A DNA stretch of 64,000 nucleotides, taken from assembly GCA_021793235.1 (NCBI GenBank), contig JAJYTD010000001.1, positions 186,001-250,000 on the forward strand, written 5' to 3'. Numbering within the stretch: the first letter of the stretch is position 1; each line of letters begins with the position of its first letter. Source of the DNA: Actinomycetes bacterium. Lineage in GTDB: Bacteria > Actinomycetota > Actinomycetes > Streptosporangiales > Streptosporangiaceae. The position numbers were made by a program, and so were the translations under genes. The notes beneath the pieces are model-generated. The model worked only from the letters and a program-made list of their open reading frames with translations, made no database searches and was not told the origin of the DNA. Positions 41,261 through 50,169 of the stretch are shown piece by piece.

Positions 41261-41620
41261 TCAAAGATCCGGGAGTGGATCGGGGGGCAGCGCCTCGCGG
41301 CCGGCGAGCTCGGCATCGCAGGCATTGACCACCGACACGTACTCGTCGTCGATCTCGAAGGTGTGGCCGCCGAGGTCGAAGGTGGGGATGAGGTGGGTGT
41401 CCACCGGGCCGATGCGCACGTTGCGCGGGAAGACGCGCCAGATGCCCTTCGGGCGCGTGCGGCTCCAGAACCGGTTCACCAGCACCGTGACGGCCGAATC
41501 GGTCACCACGAAGACGAAGAACATCGACTCGTTCCACGACGCGGGGAAGATGTAGCGGATCTCGGCTCCGGCGGGCAGGAAGCCCCGCGCTCGCTCTCGG
41601 ACGTTCGGGGAAACGGGCAC
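41261..41620 (-). CDS. Small conserved-looking protein of unknown function
   Basis: 119 residues. Without a signal peptide, it has a hydrophobic beta strand (SMFFVFVVTDSAVTVLVNRFW) and a second half rich in alternating strands (RIGPVDTHLIPTFDLGGHTFEIDDEYV). This resembles PH-like or bacterial small beta-barrel proteins that sense or bind at the membrane, but I do not recognise the family. The GTG at 41620 has AAGGGGG 5 bases upstream; the longer frame to 41683 adds Arg-rich sequence. It lies between the E1-alpha regulatory region and an Lrp gene, with no obvious partner. Confidence 0.65.
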   Translation of the reverse strand: MPVSPNVRERARGFLPAGAEIRYIFPASWNESMFFVFVVTDSAVTVLVNRFWSRTRPKGIWRVFPRNVRIGPVDTHLIPTFDLGGHTFEIDDEYVSVVNACDAELAGREALPPDPLPDL

Positions 41621-41838
41621 GGCGACCCCCTTGCGTTCAGGCGTGCGTCCGCGCCATGCACGAGGGCGGACCTGATCGGACAATGCTAGATCCGGGCAGC
41701 GCGAAAGGGGAGGGGTGGAAAAGGAGGCCGCCCTCCGGCCCTGGGGCGCTGTTCGTCTCGAAAAGTGAGATTTGAATGGACGTAGGCGCCTGTCTCCTGT
41801 TACCTCGTTGCTTACCGTCTAAGACACTGGGAGTGGGC

Positions 41839-42429
41839 ATGGGCCAGAGGGAGCAGGAGCGCCTGCGGCGCGTCCGGGAGAGCGCGGCAGCCGGTGTCGA
41901 ACGCCGCGCGCCGGACAGCGCCGCCGATGCGGCGAACGGGGAACGCGAGCGCGGACGCCAGGGCCGGTCCGGCCGGCTCCCGGATGCCACCGACGAGACG
42001 ATCATCGGCGCACTCGCCGACGACGCCCGGACCGGGGTCACCGAGATCGCCGCGATGGCCAACATCTCCCGGGCCACGGCCTACAACCGCATCAGGCGGC
42101 TGACCGACGACGGCGTCATCCGCGGATACTCCGTGGTCACCGACCACGCCAAGATGGGTCTCGGCGTCACCGCCCTGGTACTGATCTCGGGCAGCCAGCC
42201 CGACTGGCGGGCCAACCGGGAGATCCTGTCCTCCTATCCCGAGATCGAGTACTGCTGGTACGTGGTCGGGTCCGCAGACATCGTGCTGCTGGTGCGGGTG
42301 GCCGACACCAACCAGTTGCGCGACCTGATCCTGACACGGCTGCAGGCACTTCCCGGGGTGACCGCCACCCAGACCCTCACCGTCATCGACGAGGTCGTCC
42401 ACCGTCCCGTCGTCCGCCCCACCGGCTGA
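41839..42429 (+). CDS. Lrp/AsnC-family regulator (BkdR-like candidate)
   Basis: 196 residues. A ~50-residue charged N-terminal extension precedes a winged HTH (about 53-105, TDETIIGALADDARTGVTEIAAMANISRATAYNRIRR in character) and a C-terminal RAM domain (115-190, with YCWYVVGSADIVLLVRVAD). In other bacteria, Lrp proteins placed beside branched-chain 2-oxoacid dehydrogenase genes (BkdR) activate them in response to branched-chain amino acids. Its location 0.8 kb from the E1-alpha start, with an operator-like repeat in between, fits that role. It may also act on the operon downstream. The ATG at 41839 follows GGGAG by 5 bases. Confidence 0.87.
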   Translation: MGQREQERLRRVRESAAAGVERRAPDSAADAANGERERGRQGRSGRLPDATDETIIGALADDARTGVTEIAAMANISRATAYNRIRRLTDDGVIRGYSVVTDHAKMGLGVTALVLISGSQPDWRANREILSSYPEIEYCWYVVGSADIVLLVRVADTNQLRDLILTRLQALPGVTATQTLTVIDEVVHRPVVRPTG

Positions 42430-42454
42430 GCGGTCTCCATCGCCCGAGGAACGA

Positions 42455-42496
42455 GCCCGGAGAAAAACAAGCACGCGTGCTTGTTTTTCTCCGGGC
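42455..42496. repeat. 42-bp perfect palindrome (terminator and candidate operator)
   Basis: Two 21-bp halves are exactly complementary with no spacer. The core is AACAAGCACGCGTGCTTGTT and the outer arms are GCCCGGAGAAA and its complement TTTCTCCGGGC. It lies 25 bases after the Lrp stop and ends 20 bases before the AtuA start. As RNA it gives a strong hairpin with U5 within its 3' arm. As DNA it covers a TTGTTT minus-35-like element (42481-42486). Confidence 0.75.
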
Positions 42497-42516
42497 GGGC
42501 TGCCACGCTCAAGGCC

Positions 42517-44232
42517 ATGGACGCCACACCCGTCGTGCGGATCGGCAACGCCTCGGGCTTCTACGGTGACCGCTTCGCCGCGATGCGCGAAATGCTCAGC
42601 GACGGCCCCCTGGACGTTCTGACAGGGGACTACCTGGCCGAACTCACCATGCTCATCCTGGGCCGGGACCGGCTCGGGGATCAGGAGCGGGGATATGCGC
42701 GGACGTTTCTACGGCAGCTGGAAGAATGCCTCGGACTCGCTGTCGAGCGGGGTGTCCCGATCGTCAGCAACGCCGGAGGACTCAACCCCGCCGCCCTGGC
42801 CGCGCGGTTGACAGAGCTCGCCGACCGCCTGGGCCTGCGCGTGCGCGTGGCCCGCGTCGAGGGGGACGACCTGCGCACCAGGGAATTCGGCGGCAAAGGC
42901 GCCGTCACCGCCAACGCCTACCTCGGCGCCCAGGGCATCGCGGCGTGCCTGCGCGCCGGTGCCGACATCGTCGTCACCGGCCGGGTCACCGACGCATCGC
43001 TCGTCGCCGGACCGGCCGCCGCGCATTTCGGCTGGAGCCCGGACGACCACGACGCCCTCGCCGGGGCGATCACCGCCGGACACATCATCGAATGCGGTGC
43101 TCAGGCCACCGGCGGCAACTACGCGTTCTTCACCGAGCTCCAAGCCGAAGGCCGCGACCTGACCCGCCCCGGCTTCCCCATCGCCGAGATCAGCGCCGAC
43201 GGCTCCTCGGTCATCACCAAGCACGACGGCACCGGTGGGGCGGTCACCGTCGGGACGGTCACCGCGCAACTGGTGTACGAGGTCGCGGGTGCGCGCTACC
43301 CCAATCCCGACGCCACCGTCCGCCTCGACACGGTCCGGCTCATTCAGGAGGGGCCCGACCGGGTGCGCGTCAGTGGGGTGCGGGGCGAGGCGCCGCCGCC
43401 GGACCTCAAGGTCGGCCTCACCCGCATGGCCGGGTTCCGCAACGACATGGCGCTCGTGCTCACCGGGCTCGACATCGAGGAGAAGGCCGCACTGGCCGAA
43501 CGCCAGATCCGTACCGCGCTCCACGGCCGCGAACCCCGCCACCTGGAGTTCCGCCTCTCACGACAGGGCGACCCGGACGCCCCCACGCAGGAGGGGGCGA
43601 GCGCCCGACTGTCCATCGAGGCGCGCGACAGCGACCCGGATGCCGTGGGCCGCGCCTTCAGCGCCGCCGTCGTCGAAGCGGCCCTGGCGAGCTACCCCGG
43701 TTTCCACGCGACATCCCCGCCCAAAGACGCCCGCCCCGACGGGGCCGTATTCGCTGCCGCCGAGGTCCCGGCCGGCCTTGTCGACCACGTCGCGGTGCTG
43801 CCCGACGGCACCCGTGTCGGCATCGACCCGCCCGCCGCCACCCGCGCCCTCGCCGAGGTCGCCGAACCGCCGCTGCCCGATGCTTTGCCGTCCGGCCCCA
43901 CCCGGCGCGCCCCGCTGGGGCTGATCGCCGGCGCCCGCAGCGGCGACAAGGGATCCGATGCCAACGTGGGGGTGTGGGTGCGCACCGACGAGGAATGGCG
44001 GTGGCTGGTCCACACTCTCACCACTGCCGAGTTCCAGCGGCTGCTGCCCGAGACCGCTCCTTTGCCCGTCACCCGGCACGTGTTCGCCAACCTGCGCGCT
44101 CTCAACTTCGTCGTGGCGGGCCTGCTCGGCGACGGCACCGGAGGCGGTACCCGTTCCGACCCCCAGGCCAAGGCACTCGGCGAGTGGCTCCGCGGCCGCT
44201 GCATGGACATCCCGGAGGTGCTGCTGCCGTGA
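42517..44232 (+). CDS. AtuA-family protein (DUF1446 + AtuA C-terminal domain)
   Basis: 571 residues of the acyclic terpene utilisation AtuA family. The large N-terminal domain (about 1-450) includes VRIGNASGFYGDR at the start, SNAGGLNPAALAARLTELA, and CGAQATGGNYAFF. The C-terminal ~110 residues form the small AtuA ferredoxin-like domain, marked by LGLIAGARSGDKGSDANVGVWV. Biochemical function is not known even in Pseudomonas, where atuA is needed for citronellol/geraniol breakdown. It is the first gene of a five-gene operon; its stop overlaps the carboxylase start (GTGA). The ATG at 42517 lacks a strong ribosome site and may be leaderless. Confidence 0.9.
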   Translation: MDATPVVRIGNASGFYGDRFAAMREMLSDGPLDVLTGDYLAELTMLILGRDRLGDQERGYARTFLRQLEECLGLAVERGVPIVSNAGGLNPAALAARLTELADRLGLRVRVARVEGDDLRTREFGGKGAVTANAYLGAQGIAACLRAGADIVVTGRVTDASLVAGPAAAHFGWSPDDHDALAGAITAGHIIECGAQATGGNYAFFTELQAEGRDLTRPGFPIAEISADGSSVITKHDGTGGAVTVGTVTAQLVYEVAGARYPNPDATVRLDTVRLIQEGPDRVRVSGVRGEAPPPDLKVGLTRMAGFRNDMALVLTGLDIEEKAALAERQIRTALHGREPRHLEFRLSRQGDPDAPTQEGASARLSIEARDSDPDAVGRAFSAAVVEAALASYPGFHATSPPKDARPDGAVFAAAEVPAGLVDHVAVLPDGTRVGIDPPAATRALAEVAEPPLPDALPSGPTRRAPLGLIAGARSGDKGSDANVGVWVRTDEEWRWLVHTLTTAEFQRLLPETAPLPVTRHVFANLRALNFVVAGLLGDGTGGGTRSDPQAKALGEWLRGRCMDIPEVLLP

Positions 44233-45824
44233 CGGTTCTTCGGTCCCGACTCGATACCGCCGCGCCGGGGTTCGCCGAAGCGCGGGAATCGATGCTGGCC
44301 AAGCTCGCCGAACTGGATACCGAACACGCCAAGGCGCTGGCCGGTGGCGGGTCGGCCTACATCGACCGGCACCGCGGCCGCGGCAAGCTGCTCGCCCGGG
44401 AACGGATCGAGCTCCTCCTCGACCCCGATTCGCCCTTCCTGGAGCTGTCACCGCTGGCCGCATGGGGAAGCGACTATCCGGTGGGCGCCAGCGTCGTCAC
44501 CGGCGTCGGCGTTGTCGAAGGCACCGAGTGCGTCGTCATCGCCAACGACCCGACCGTCCGCGGCGGTGCCAGCAACCCCTGGACCGGCAAGAAGACGATG
44601 CGCGCGATGGAGATCGCCGAGCAGAACCGGATGCCGTTGATCAACCTCGTCGAATCCGGGGGAGCCGACCTGCCCAGCCAGAAGGAGATCTTCATCCCCG
44701 GCGGGCGGATGTTCCGCGACCTCACCCGCTTCTCCGCGGCCGGCATCCCCACCGTCGCGCTGGTGTTCGGCAATTCCACCGCCGGCGGCGCCTATGTACC
44801 GGGAATGTCGGACCACGTCGTCATGGTCCGAGAGCGCTCCAAGGTGTTCCTCGGCGGGCCGCCGCTGGTGAAGATGGCGACCGGAGAGGAGAGCGACGAC
44901 GAGTCGCTGGGCGGTGCCGAGATGCACGCCCGCGTCTCCGGCCTGGCCGACTACCTCGCCGCCGACGAGGCCGACGCCATCCGGACCGGGCGGCGGATCG
45001 TGGCACGACTCAACCGGCGCAAACCGGGGCCCCGCCCCGCGGCTTCCGTGGAGCCCCGCTACGACGCGGAGGAACTGCTCGGCATCGTCCCCAGCGACCT
45101 CAAGATCCCCTTCGACCCGCGCGAAGTGATCGCCCGTGTCGTCGACGGCTCCGATTTCGACGAGTTCAAACCCGCCTACGGCGCGGGACTTGCCACTGGT
45201 TGGGCGCGCCTGCACGGCTACCCGGTCGGTGTGCTGGCCAACGCCCACGGAGTGCTGTTCAGCGAGGAGTCACAGAAAGCGGCCCAATTCATCCAGCTCG
45301 CCAACCGGGCCGACACCCCGCTGATCTTCCTGCACAACACCACCGGGTACATGGTCGGCCGCGACTACGAACAGGGCGGCATCATCAAGCACGGCGCGAT
45401 GATGATCAACGCGGTCTCCAACAGCACTGTGCCGCACTTGTCGGTACTGGTGGGCGCCTCCTACGGCGCCGGACACTACGGGATGTGCGGGCGCGCCTAC
45501 GACCCCCGGTTCCTGTTCGCCTGGCCCAGCGCGAAGGCCGCCGTCATGGGACCGCAGCAGCTCGCCGGCGTGCTGTCGATCGTGGCTCGGCAGTCCGCCG
45601 CGGCAAAGGGCCGCGACTACAGCGAGGAACAGGACGCCGCGATGCGGGAAATGGTGGAGAACCAGATCGAGGCCGAGTCGCTGCCGATGTTCCTGTCCGG
45701 CCGGGTCTATGACGACGGCGTCATCGACCCCCGCGACACCCGCACAGTGCTGGGGCTGTGCCTGTCGGCCGCCCACAACGCCCCCGTACGCGGCGCCGAC
45801 GGTTTCGGCGTCTTCCGGATGTAG
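44229..45824 (+). CDS. Acyl-CoA carboxylase, carboxyltransferase (beta) subunit, MCC/GCC-like
   Basis: 531 residues, two crotonase-fold halves. It transfers carboxyl from biotin to a branched acyl-CoA. Signatures: LAGGGSAYIDRHRGRGKLL near residue 40, GASNPWTGKKTMRAMEIAEQ, LVESGGADLPSQKEIF, GNSTAGGAYVPGMSD, FLGGPPLVKMATGEE, and the C-terminal NTTGYMVGRDYE and SYGAGHYGMCGRAYDP that bind CoA. These match methylcrotonyl-/geranyl-CoA carboxylase beta (LiuB/AtuC) rather than propionyl-CoA carboxylase. The GTG at 44229 overlaps the AtuA stop by 4 bases. Confidence 0.92.
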   Translation: MTVLRSRLDTAAPGFAEARESMLAKLAELDTEHAKALAGGGSAYIDRHRGRGKLLARERIELLLDPDSPFLELSPLAAWGSDYPVGASVVTGVGVVEGTECVVIANDPTVRGGASNPWTGKKTMRAMEIAEQNRMPLINLVESGGADLPSQKEIFIPGGRMFRDLTRFSAAGIPTVALVFGNSTAGGAYVPGMSDHVVMVRERSKVFLGGPPLVKMATGEESDDESLGGAEMHARVSGLADYLAADEADAIRTGRRIVARLNRRKPGPRPAASVEPRYDAEELLGIVPSDLKIPFDPREVIARVVDGSDFDEFKPAYGAGLATGWARLHGYPVGVLANAHGVLFSEESQKAAQFIQLANRADTPLIFLHNTTGYMVGRDYEQGGIIKHGAMMINAVSNSTVPHLSVLVGASYGAGHYGMCGRAYDPRFLFAWPSAKAAVMGPQQLAGVLSIVARQSAAAKGRDYSEEQDAAMREMVENQIEAESLPMFLSGRVYDDGVIDPRDTRTVLGLCLSAAHNAPVRGADGFGVFRM

Positions 45825-45837
45825 CCAGGAGGCGCAC

Positions 45838-47832
45838 GTGATCAGCACCCTGCTCGTCGCCAACCGCGGGGAGGTCGCCCGGCGGATCCTGCGCACCTGC
45901 CGCGGCCTCGGTATCGGCACCGTCGCGGTCTGCTCCGACCCCGACACCGACGCCCCGCACACCCGCGAAGCCGATGCCGCCGTCCGGCTCCCCGGGCGCG
46001 CTCCCGCAGACACCTACCTGTGCGCCGAGGCGATCATCGCGGCCGCGCAGCAGGCCGGCGCCGACGCCCTCCACCCCGGATACGGGTTCCTCGCAGAGAA
46101 CGCGTCGTTCGCCCGCGACGTGATCAAAGCCGGGCTGGTCTGGGTCGGGCCGCGGCCCGAGGCGATCGAAGCCATGGGCACCAAGATCAGCGCCAAGGAA
46201 CTCGCCGCCCGGGCCGGGGTGCCGGTGTTCGGCGGCCTCGTCCCCGAATCCGTCACCGAAGACGACCTGCCGGTGCTGGTCAAAGCGTCCTCGGGCGGCG
46301 GCGGCCGGGGCATGCGGGTCGTTCGCGACCTCGCCGATCTACCCGGCGCGGTCGAAGCCGCACGCTCCGAGGCCGCTGCCGCGTTCGGCGACGCGGCCGT
46401 GTTCTGCGAACCCTACGTCGAACGGGGACGGCACATCGAGGTGCAGCTCCTCGCCGACGCTCAGGGCACCGTCTGGGCGGTGGGAGAGCGCGACTGCTCC
46501 ATCCAGCGGCGGTACCAGAAGGTCATCGAGGAGGCCCCGGCCCCCGGTATCTCCGCCGATCTGCGCGAACGGCTGCACGACGCGGCCCGCCGAATGGCCG
46601 CCGCCATCGGCTACACCGGCGCGGGCACCGCCGAGTTCCTCGTGGCCGAGAACGGGGCGGCCTCCTTCTTGGAGATGAACACCCGGCTCCAGGTGGAGCA
46701 CCCCGTCACCGAGTGCGTCACCGGCCTGGACCTGGTGGAGTGGCAGCTCCGCATCTCCGAAGGGGAGGCACTGCCCGCCGGAGGGCCGCCGCCCGCCCGC
46801 GGCCACGCGATCGAGGCCCGGCTCTACGCAGAGGACCCCGCGCACGACTGGCGCCCGCAGAGCGGCACCGTGCACGCGTTCTCCGTGCCCGCGGCAGTCG
46901 CGGAATTCACCGCACCGGCGCACCACGGGATCCGGGTCGACAGCGGGGTGAAGGACGGCGCCGCCGTCGGCGTCGACTACGATCCCATGCTCGCCAAAGT
47001 CATCGCCTGGGGCGCCACCAGGGCCGACGCCGCCCGCAGACTGGCCGTGGCGCTGGCCGGAGCAAAGCTGCACGGCCTCGGCAACAACCGGGACCTGCTC
47101 GTGCGCATCCTGCGCCACCCCGCCTTCGGCGCCGGCGAGGTGCACACCGGCTTCCTCACCGACCACGGCGCCGCTGAACTCGCCCGGCCACTGGCAGACG
47201 CCGAAACCACGCGCCTTGCGGCACTGGCGGCGGCACTGGCCGACGCGGCGGCCAACCGCGAACGGGCCCCCGTCCTGGGCACCCTGCCTCCCGGGTGGCG
47301 CAACCTGCCGTCGCAACCGCAGACCAAGCGGTACCGGACCGCCGACGGGGAAGAGCCGGCGGTCGCCTACCACTGCACCCGCGACGGGTTCCAGGCGGAT
47401 CGCCCCAGCGGTGTGCACGTAGTCCGGGTCGCGCCCGGCGAGGTGGTGCTCGAAACAGGCGGGGTGCGCCGCACCTTCACCGCCGCGACCTATCCCGGGC
47501 CACTCACCTGCGTGGATTCGCCTCTCGGCGCTGTCTCGCTGTTTCCCGTCGACCGGTTTCCCGCTCCAGAGGACACCACCGAGCCAGGAGCCCTGCTCGC
47601 ACCCATGCCGGGAGCGATCGGCAGGGTCGTGGTCGCCGAGGGCGACCGGGTGCGCGAAGGGGACCTGCTGATGTGGCTGGAAGCCATGAAGATGGAGCAC
47701 CGGATCACCGCCCCCGCAGACGGCGTGGTCACCGAACTGCCGGCTGCGCCGGGCGGCAGGGTCGAGGCCGGCGCGGTACTGGCGGTCGTGGACGAAGCAG
47801 CCGCGGAAGACGAGGAAAGGGGCAGACCATGA
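45838..47832 (+). CDS. Acyl-CoA carboxylase, biotin-carrying (alpha) subunit
   Basis: 664 residues. The biotin carboxylase domain (1-445) begins STLLVANRGEVARRILR and includes the ATP-grasp loop KASSGGGGRGMRVV, ERDCSIQRRYQKVIEEAP and FLEMNTRLQVEHPVTE. A linker region (about 450-580) follows, then the C-terminal biotin-carrier domain with the biotinylated Lys in LEAMKMEHRI. It forms an alpha-beta complex with the preceding gene. The GTG at 45838 has AGGAGG 6 bases upstream. The last 4 bases overlap the acyl-CoA dehydrogenase start (ATGA), so the operon is translationally coupled. Confidence 0.94.
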   Translation: MISTLLVANRGEVARRILRTCRGLGIGTVAVCSDPDTDAPHTREADAAVRLPGRAPADTYLCAEAIIAAAQQAGADALHPGYGFLAENASFARDVIKAGLVWVGPRPEAIEAMGTKISAKELAARAGVPVFGGLVPESVTEDDLPVLVKASSGGGGRGMRVVRDLADLPGAVEAARSEAAAAFGDAAVFCEPYVERGRHIEVQLLADAQGTVWAVGERDCSIQRRYQKVIEEAPAPGISADLRERLHDAARRMAAAIGYTGAGTAEFLVAENGAASFLEMNTRLQVEHPVTECVTGLDLVEWQLRISEGEALPAGGPPPARGHAIEARLYAEDPAHDWRPQSGTVHAFSVPAAVAEFTAPAHHGIRVDSGVKDGAAVGVDYDPMLAKVIAWGATRADAARRLAVALAGAKLHGLGNNRDLLVRILRHPAFGAGEVHTGFLTDHGAAELARPLADAETTRLAALAAALADAAANRERAPVLGTLPPGWRNLPSQPQTKRYRTADGEEPAVAYHCTRDGFQADRPSGVHVVRVAPGEVVLETGGVRRTFTAATYPGPLTCVDSPLGAVSLFPVDRFPAPEDTTEPGALLAPMPGAIGRVVVAEGDRVREGDLLMWLEAMKMEHRITAPADGVVTELPAAPGGRVEAGAVLAVVDEAAAEDEERGRP

Positions 47833-48986
47833 GCTTCACCGAACCCGCGGAGCGGGTGGCGCTCCGCGAGGCCGTCGCCGGGTTCGCCGGCGACTACGGT
47901 GCACAGTACTTCCAACGGAAAGCCCGGGCGGGGGAGTACCTCACCGAACTGTGGGCGGCGGCCGGGAAGCTCGGCTACCTCGGCGTCAACCTGCCCGAGG
48001 AGTTCGGCGGCGGAGGCGGCGGCATCGGCGACCTCGCCGCTGTCCTCGAAGAGCTCAGCGCCGCAGGCTGCCCCACTCTGATGATGGTGGTGTCCCCGGC
48101 CATCTGCGGCACCGTGCTGGCCCGCTTCGGCACCCCCGAACAGCAGCAGCGCTGGCTTCCCGGAATCGCCTCCGGGCAGAGCATCCTCGCCTTCGCCATC
48201 ACCGAGCCTGACGCGGGCTCCAACTCCCACAACATCACCACCACCGCGCGGCGCGACGGCGCGGACTGGCTCCTCACCGGACGCAAGACCTTCATCTCCG
48301 GTGTGGACGTCGCCGACGCGGTGCTCATCGTCGGCCGTACCGAGGACGCCGCGACGGGCAGGCTCAAACCCGCGCTCTTCGTGGTCCCGACCGACACCGC
48401 CGGGTTCGAGGCCCGGCCCATCGAGATGGACTTGGTCAGCCCGGACCACCAGTTCGGCCTGTTCCTGGACGATGTCCGGCTGCCCGCCGATGCGCTGGTG
48501 GGCGACCCCGACAGCGGGCTGCTCCACCTGTTCGCCGGGCTCAACCCCGAACGCATCATGGCGGCGTCCCTGGCGACCGGATCGGCCCGACACGCGCTCT
48601 CACGCGCGGTCGCCTACGCCAACGAGCGCGAGGTGTGGGGCAGGCCCATCGGCGCCCACCAAGGGTTGGCGCATCCGCTCGCCCAGGTCAAGGTCGAGTT
48701 GGAGCTGGCCCGGCTGATGACCCAGAAAGCCGCCGCCCTCTACGATTCCGGTGACGACGCCGGAGCCGGAGAGGCCGCGAACATGGCCAAGTACGCCGCC
48801 GGTGAGGTAGCGGTACGCGCCGTCGACCAGGCCGTGCAGACCCTGGGCGGCAACGGGCTGGCCAGCGAGTACGGCCTGGGCGCCGCGATCGCGACATCGC
48901 GCCTGGGGCGCATCGCACCGGTGAGCCGCGAGATGGTCCTGAACTTCGTGGCCCAGCACTCACTCGGCCTACCGAAGTCCTACTGA
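47829..48986 (+). CDS. Acyl-CoA dehydrogenase (branched-chain type candidate)
   Basis: 385 residues, FAD-dependent. N-terminal helical domain, middle beta domain (FAITEPDAGSNSHNITTTA; FISGVDVADAVLIVGRT), and C-terminal helices with ANEREVWGRPIGAHQGLAHPLA and VQTLGGNGLASEYGLGAAIATSRLGRIAPVSREMVLNFVAQ. The catalytic Glu is probably in ASEYG. In an Atu/Liu-type pathway it would make the alpha,beta-unsaturated acyl-CoA (for example isovaleryl- or citronellyl-CoA type) that the carboxylase then uses. The ATG at 47829 overlaps the alpha-subunit stop. Confidence 0.92.
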   Translation: MSFTEPAERVALREAVAGFAGDYGAQYFQRKARAGEYLTELWAAAGKLGYLGVNLPEEFGGGGGGIGDLAAVLEELSAAGCPTLMMVVSPAICGTVLARFGTPEQQQRWLPGIASGQSILAFAITEPDAGSNSHNITTTARRDGADWLLTGRKTFISGVDVADAVLIVGRTEDAATGRLKPALFVVPTDTAGFEARPIEMDLVSPDHQFGLFLDDVRLPADALVGDPDSGLLHLFAGLNPERIMAASLATGSARHALSRAVAYANEREVWGRPIGAHQGLAHPLAQVKVELELARLMTQKAAALYDSGDDAGAGEAANMAKYAAGEVAVRAVDQAVQTLGGNGLASEYGLGAAIATSRLGRIAPVSREMVLNFVAQHSLGLPKSY

Positions 48987-49002
48987 AAGGAGTCGGGCAC
49001 AC

Positions 49003-49644
49003 GTGGACGCACCGGGCGCTGCGCCCGCGGACCGGGGACCGCAGCAGGAGCGCAGCCGGGCCACGCGGCAGCGGCTGTTGGAGGCTGCGGTGGAGTGCCT
49101 CGCGCAGACCGGAGCCGCCGGGAGCACCGTCGGCGCCGTGGCCGAGCGCGCCGGCGTGTCGCGCGGGGCCGCCCAGCACCACTTCCGCACCCGGGAGGAC
49201 CTGTTCACCGCGGCGCTGCGGCACATGAGCCAGACCAGACTGGATGACCTGCGGTGCCGCGCCGCCGGTCTGCCCGAGGGGAGAAGCCGCACCGAGGCTG
49301 TCGTCGAGATGCTCGTCGACGCCTACAGCGGACCGGAGTTCGACGCGGCCCTGCAGTTGTGGTCGGCCGCGGCCAACGACCCCCGGCTGCGTACCCACGT
49401 GATCCCCCTGGAAGAGCACATCGGCCGGGAGGCGCACCGCGCCGCCGTGGAGCTGCTGGGGGCCGACGAGTCAAAGCCCGGTGTGCGGGAGGCGGTGCGG
49501 GCCACCCTGGACCTCGCCCGCGGCCTTGGGCTGGCCGGCCTCCTCACCGACGACCGCGCCCGCCGCCGCGGCGTCATCCGCCAATGGGCCGCCATGCTGG
49601 AACGGGAACTCGCAGAGAAGCGGCGAGACAGTGGGCGACGGTAA
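49003..49644 (+). CDS. TetR-family repressor, operon-encoded
   Basis: 213 residues. The N-terminal HTH (about residues 18-65) includes RLLEAAVECLAQTGAAGSTVGAVAERAGVSRGAAQHHF, which is typical TetR; a helical effector domain follows. It starts at GTG 49003, 16 bases after the acyl-CoA dehydrogenase stop with AAAGGAG 7 bases upstream, so it is the last gene of the AtuA operon. Like AtuR in Pseudomonas it probably represses its own operon; the 42-bp palindrome before atuA is the obvious candidate site, and an acyl-CoA the likely inducer. Confidence 0.9.
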   Translation: MDAPGAAPADRGPQQERSRATRQRLLEAAVECLAQTGAAGSTVGAVAERAGVSRGAAQHHFRTREDLFTAALRHMSQTRLDDLRCRAAGLPEGRSRTEAVVEMLVDAYSGPEFDAALQLWSAAANDPRLRTHVIPLEEHIGREAHRAAVELLGADESKPGVREAVRATLDLARGLGLAGLLTDDRARRRGVIRQWAAMLERELAEKRRDSGRR

Positions 49645-49710
49645 GCAGCGGTACATTGAGGCGGCCGGTCCGGCCCTGCTTTCCCCAGGGCCGAACCGGT
49701 CTGCTGGTGA

Positions 49711-50136
49711 TCACGCCCCCGGCGTACCGGCGAACGTGCACCAGACTTCGCGCCCCAGGTAGTTGCCCCGGTGGCCGAAGGAGTCGGCCAGGTATTCCAC
49801 CAGCGCCAGCCCCCGGCCGCCCTCGGCGTCGATGCCCGCGCCACCGACCGTGGGCACCTCGTCGGAGCCGTTGTCGCGGACGGTGATGCGCAGGTGGTCG
49901 GGGTGGAATTCGACCCGCACCCATACCACCCCGCCCGCCCACGTGGAGCGGGTGTGGGTGACGGCGTTGGTGACGAGTTCGCTGACGCACAGTTCGGCAT
50001 CCGCGACGAGGTCGTCGCCGTAGTCGCACAGGACCATGCGCACCCAGGCGCGAGCGGCGGCGACCTGGTCGAGCGAGCCCGCGAAACAGCCGCACTTGAC
50101 CCAAGTCGGAGAGGAGCCGGTGAACCGTCCGGTCAT
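49711..50136 (-). CDS. HATPase_c-type ATP-binding protein (RsbW/SpoIIAB-like)
   Basis: 141 residues, GHKL fold. The N-box is ELCVSELVTNAVTHT, the G1 box RDNGSDEVP and the G2 box GGRGLALVEYLADSFGH. Such small ATP-binding proteins act as anti-sigma kinases or, in streptomycetes, are linked to differentiation regulators. The ATG at 50136 has GAGGTGAT 4 bases upstream. It is divergent from the Scr1-type regulator gene across a promoter region with two inverted repeats. A direct partner sigma factor is not present here. Confidence 0.88.
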   Translation of the reverse strand: MTGRFTGSSPTWVKCGCFAGSLDQVAAARAWVRMVLCDYGDDLVADAELCVSELVTNAVTHTRSTWAGGVVWVRVEFHPDHLRITVRDNGSDEVPTVGGAGIDAEGGRGLALVEYLADSFGHRGNYLGREVWCTFAGTPGA

Positions 50137-50169
50137 AGGTATCACCTCAAGCGGTGGAGAGATAGGGGT

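Noticed and set aside
42726-44228. Long plus-strand frame preceding the carboxylase beta subunit in the same frame
   Set aside because: It is the out-of-frame shadow of the AtuA gene, almost only Arg/Pro/Gly/Ala. The real start is GTG 44229.
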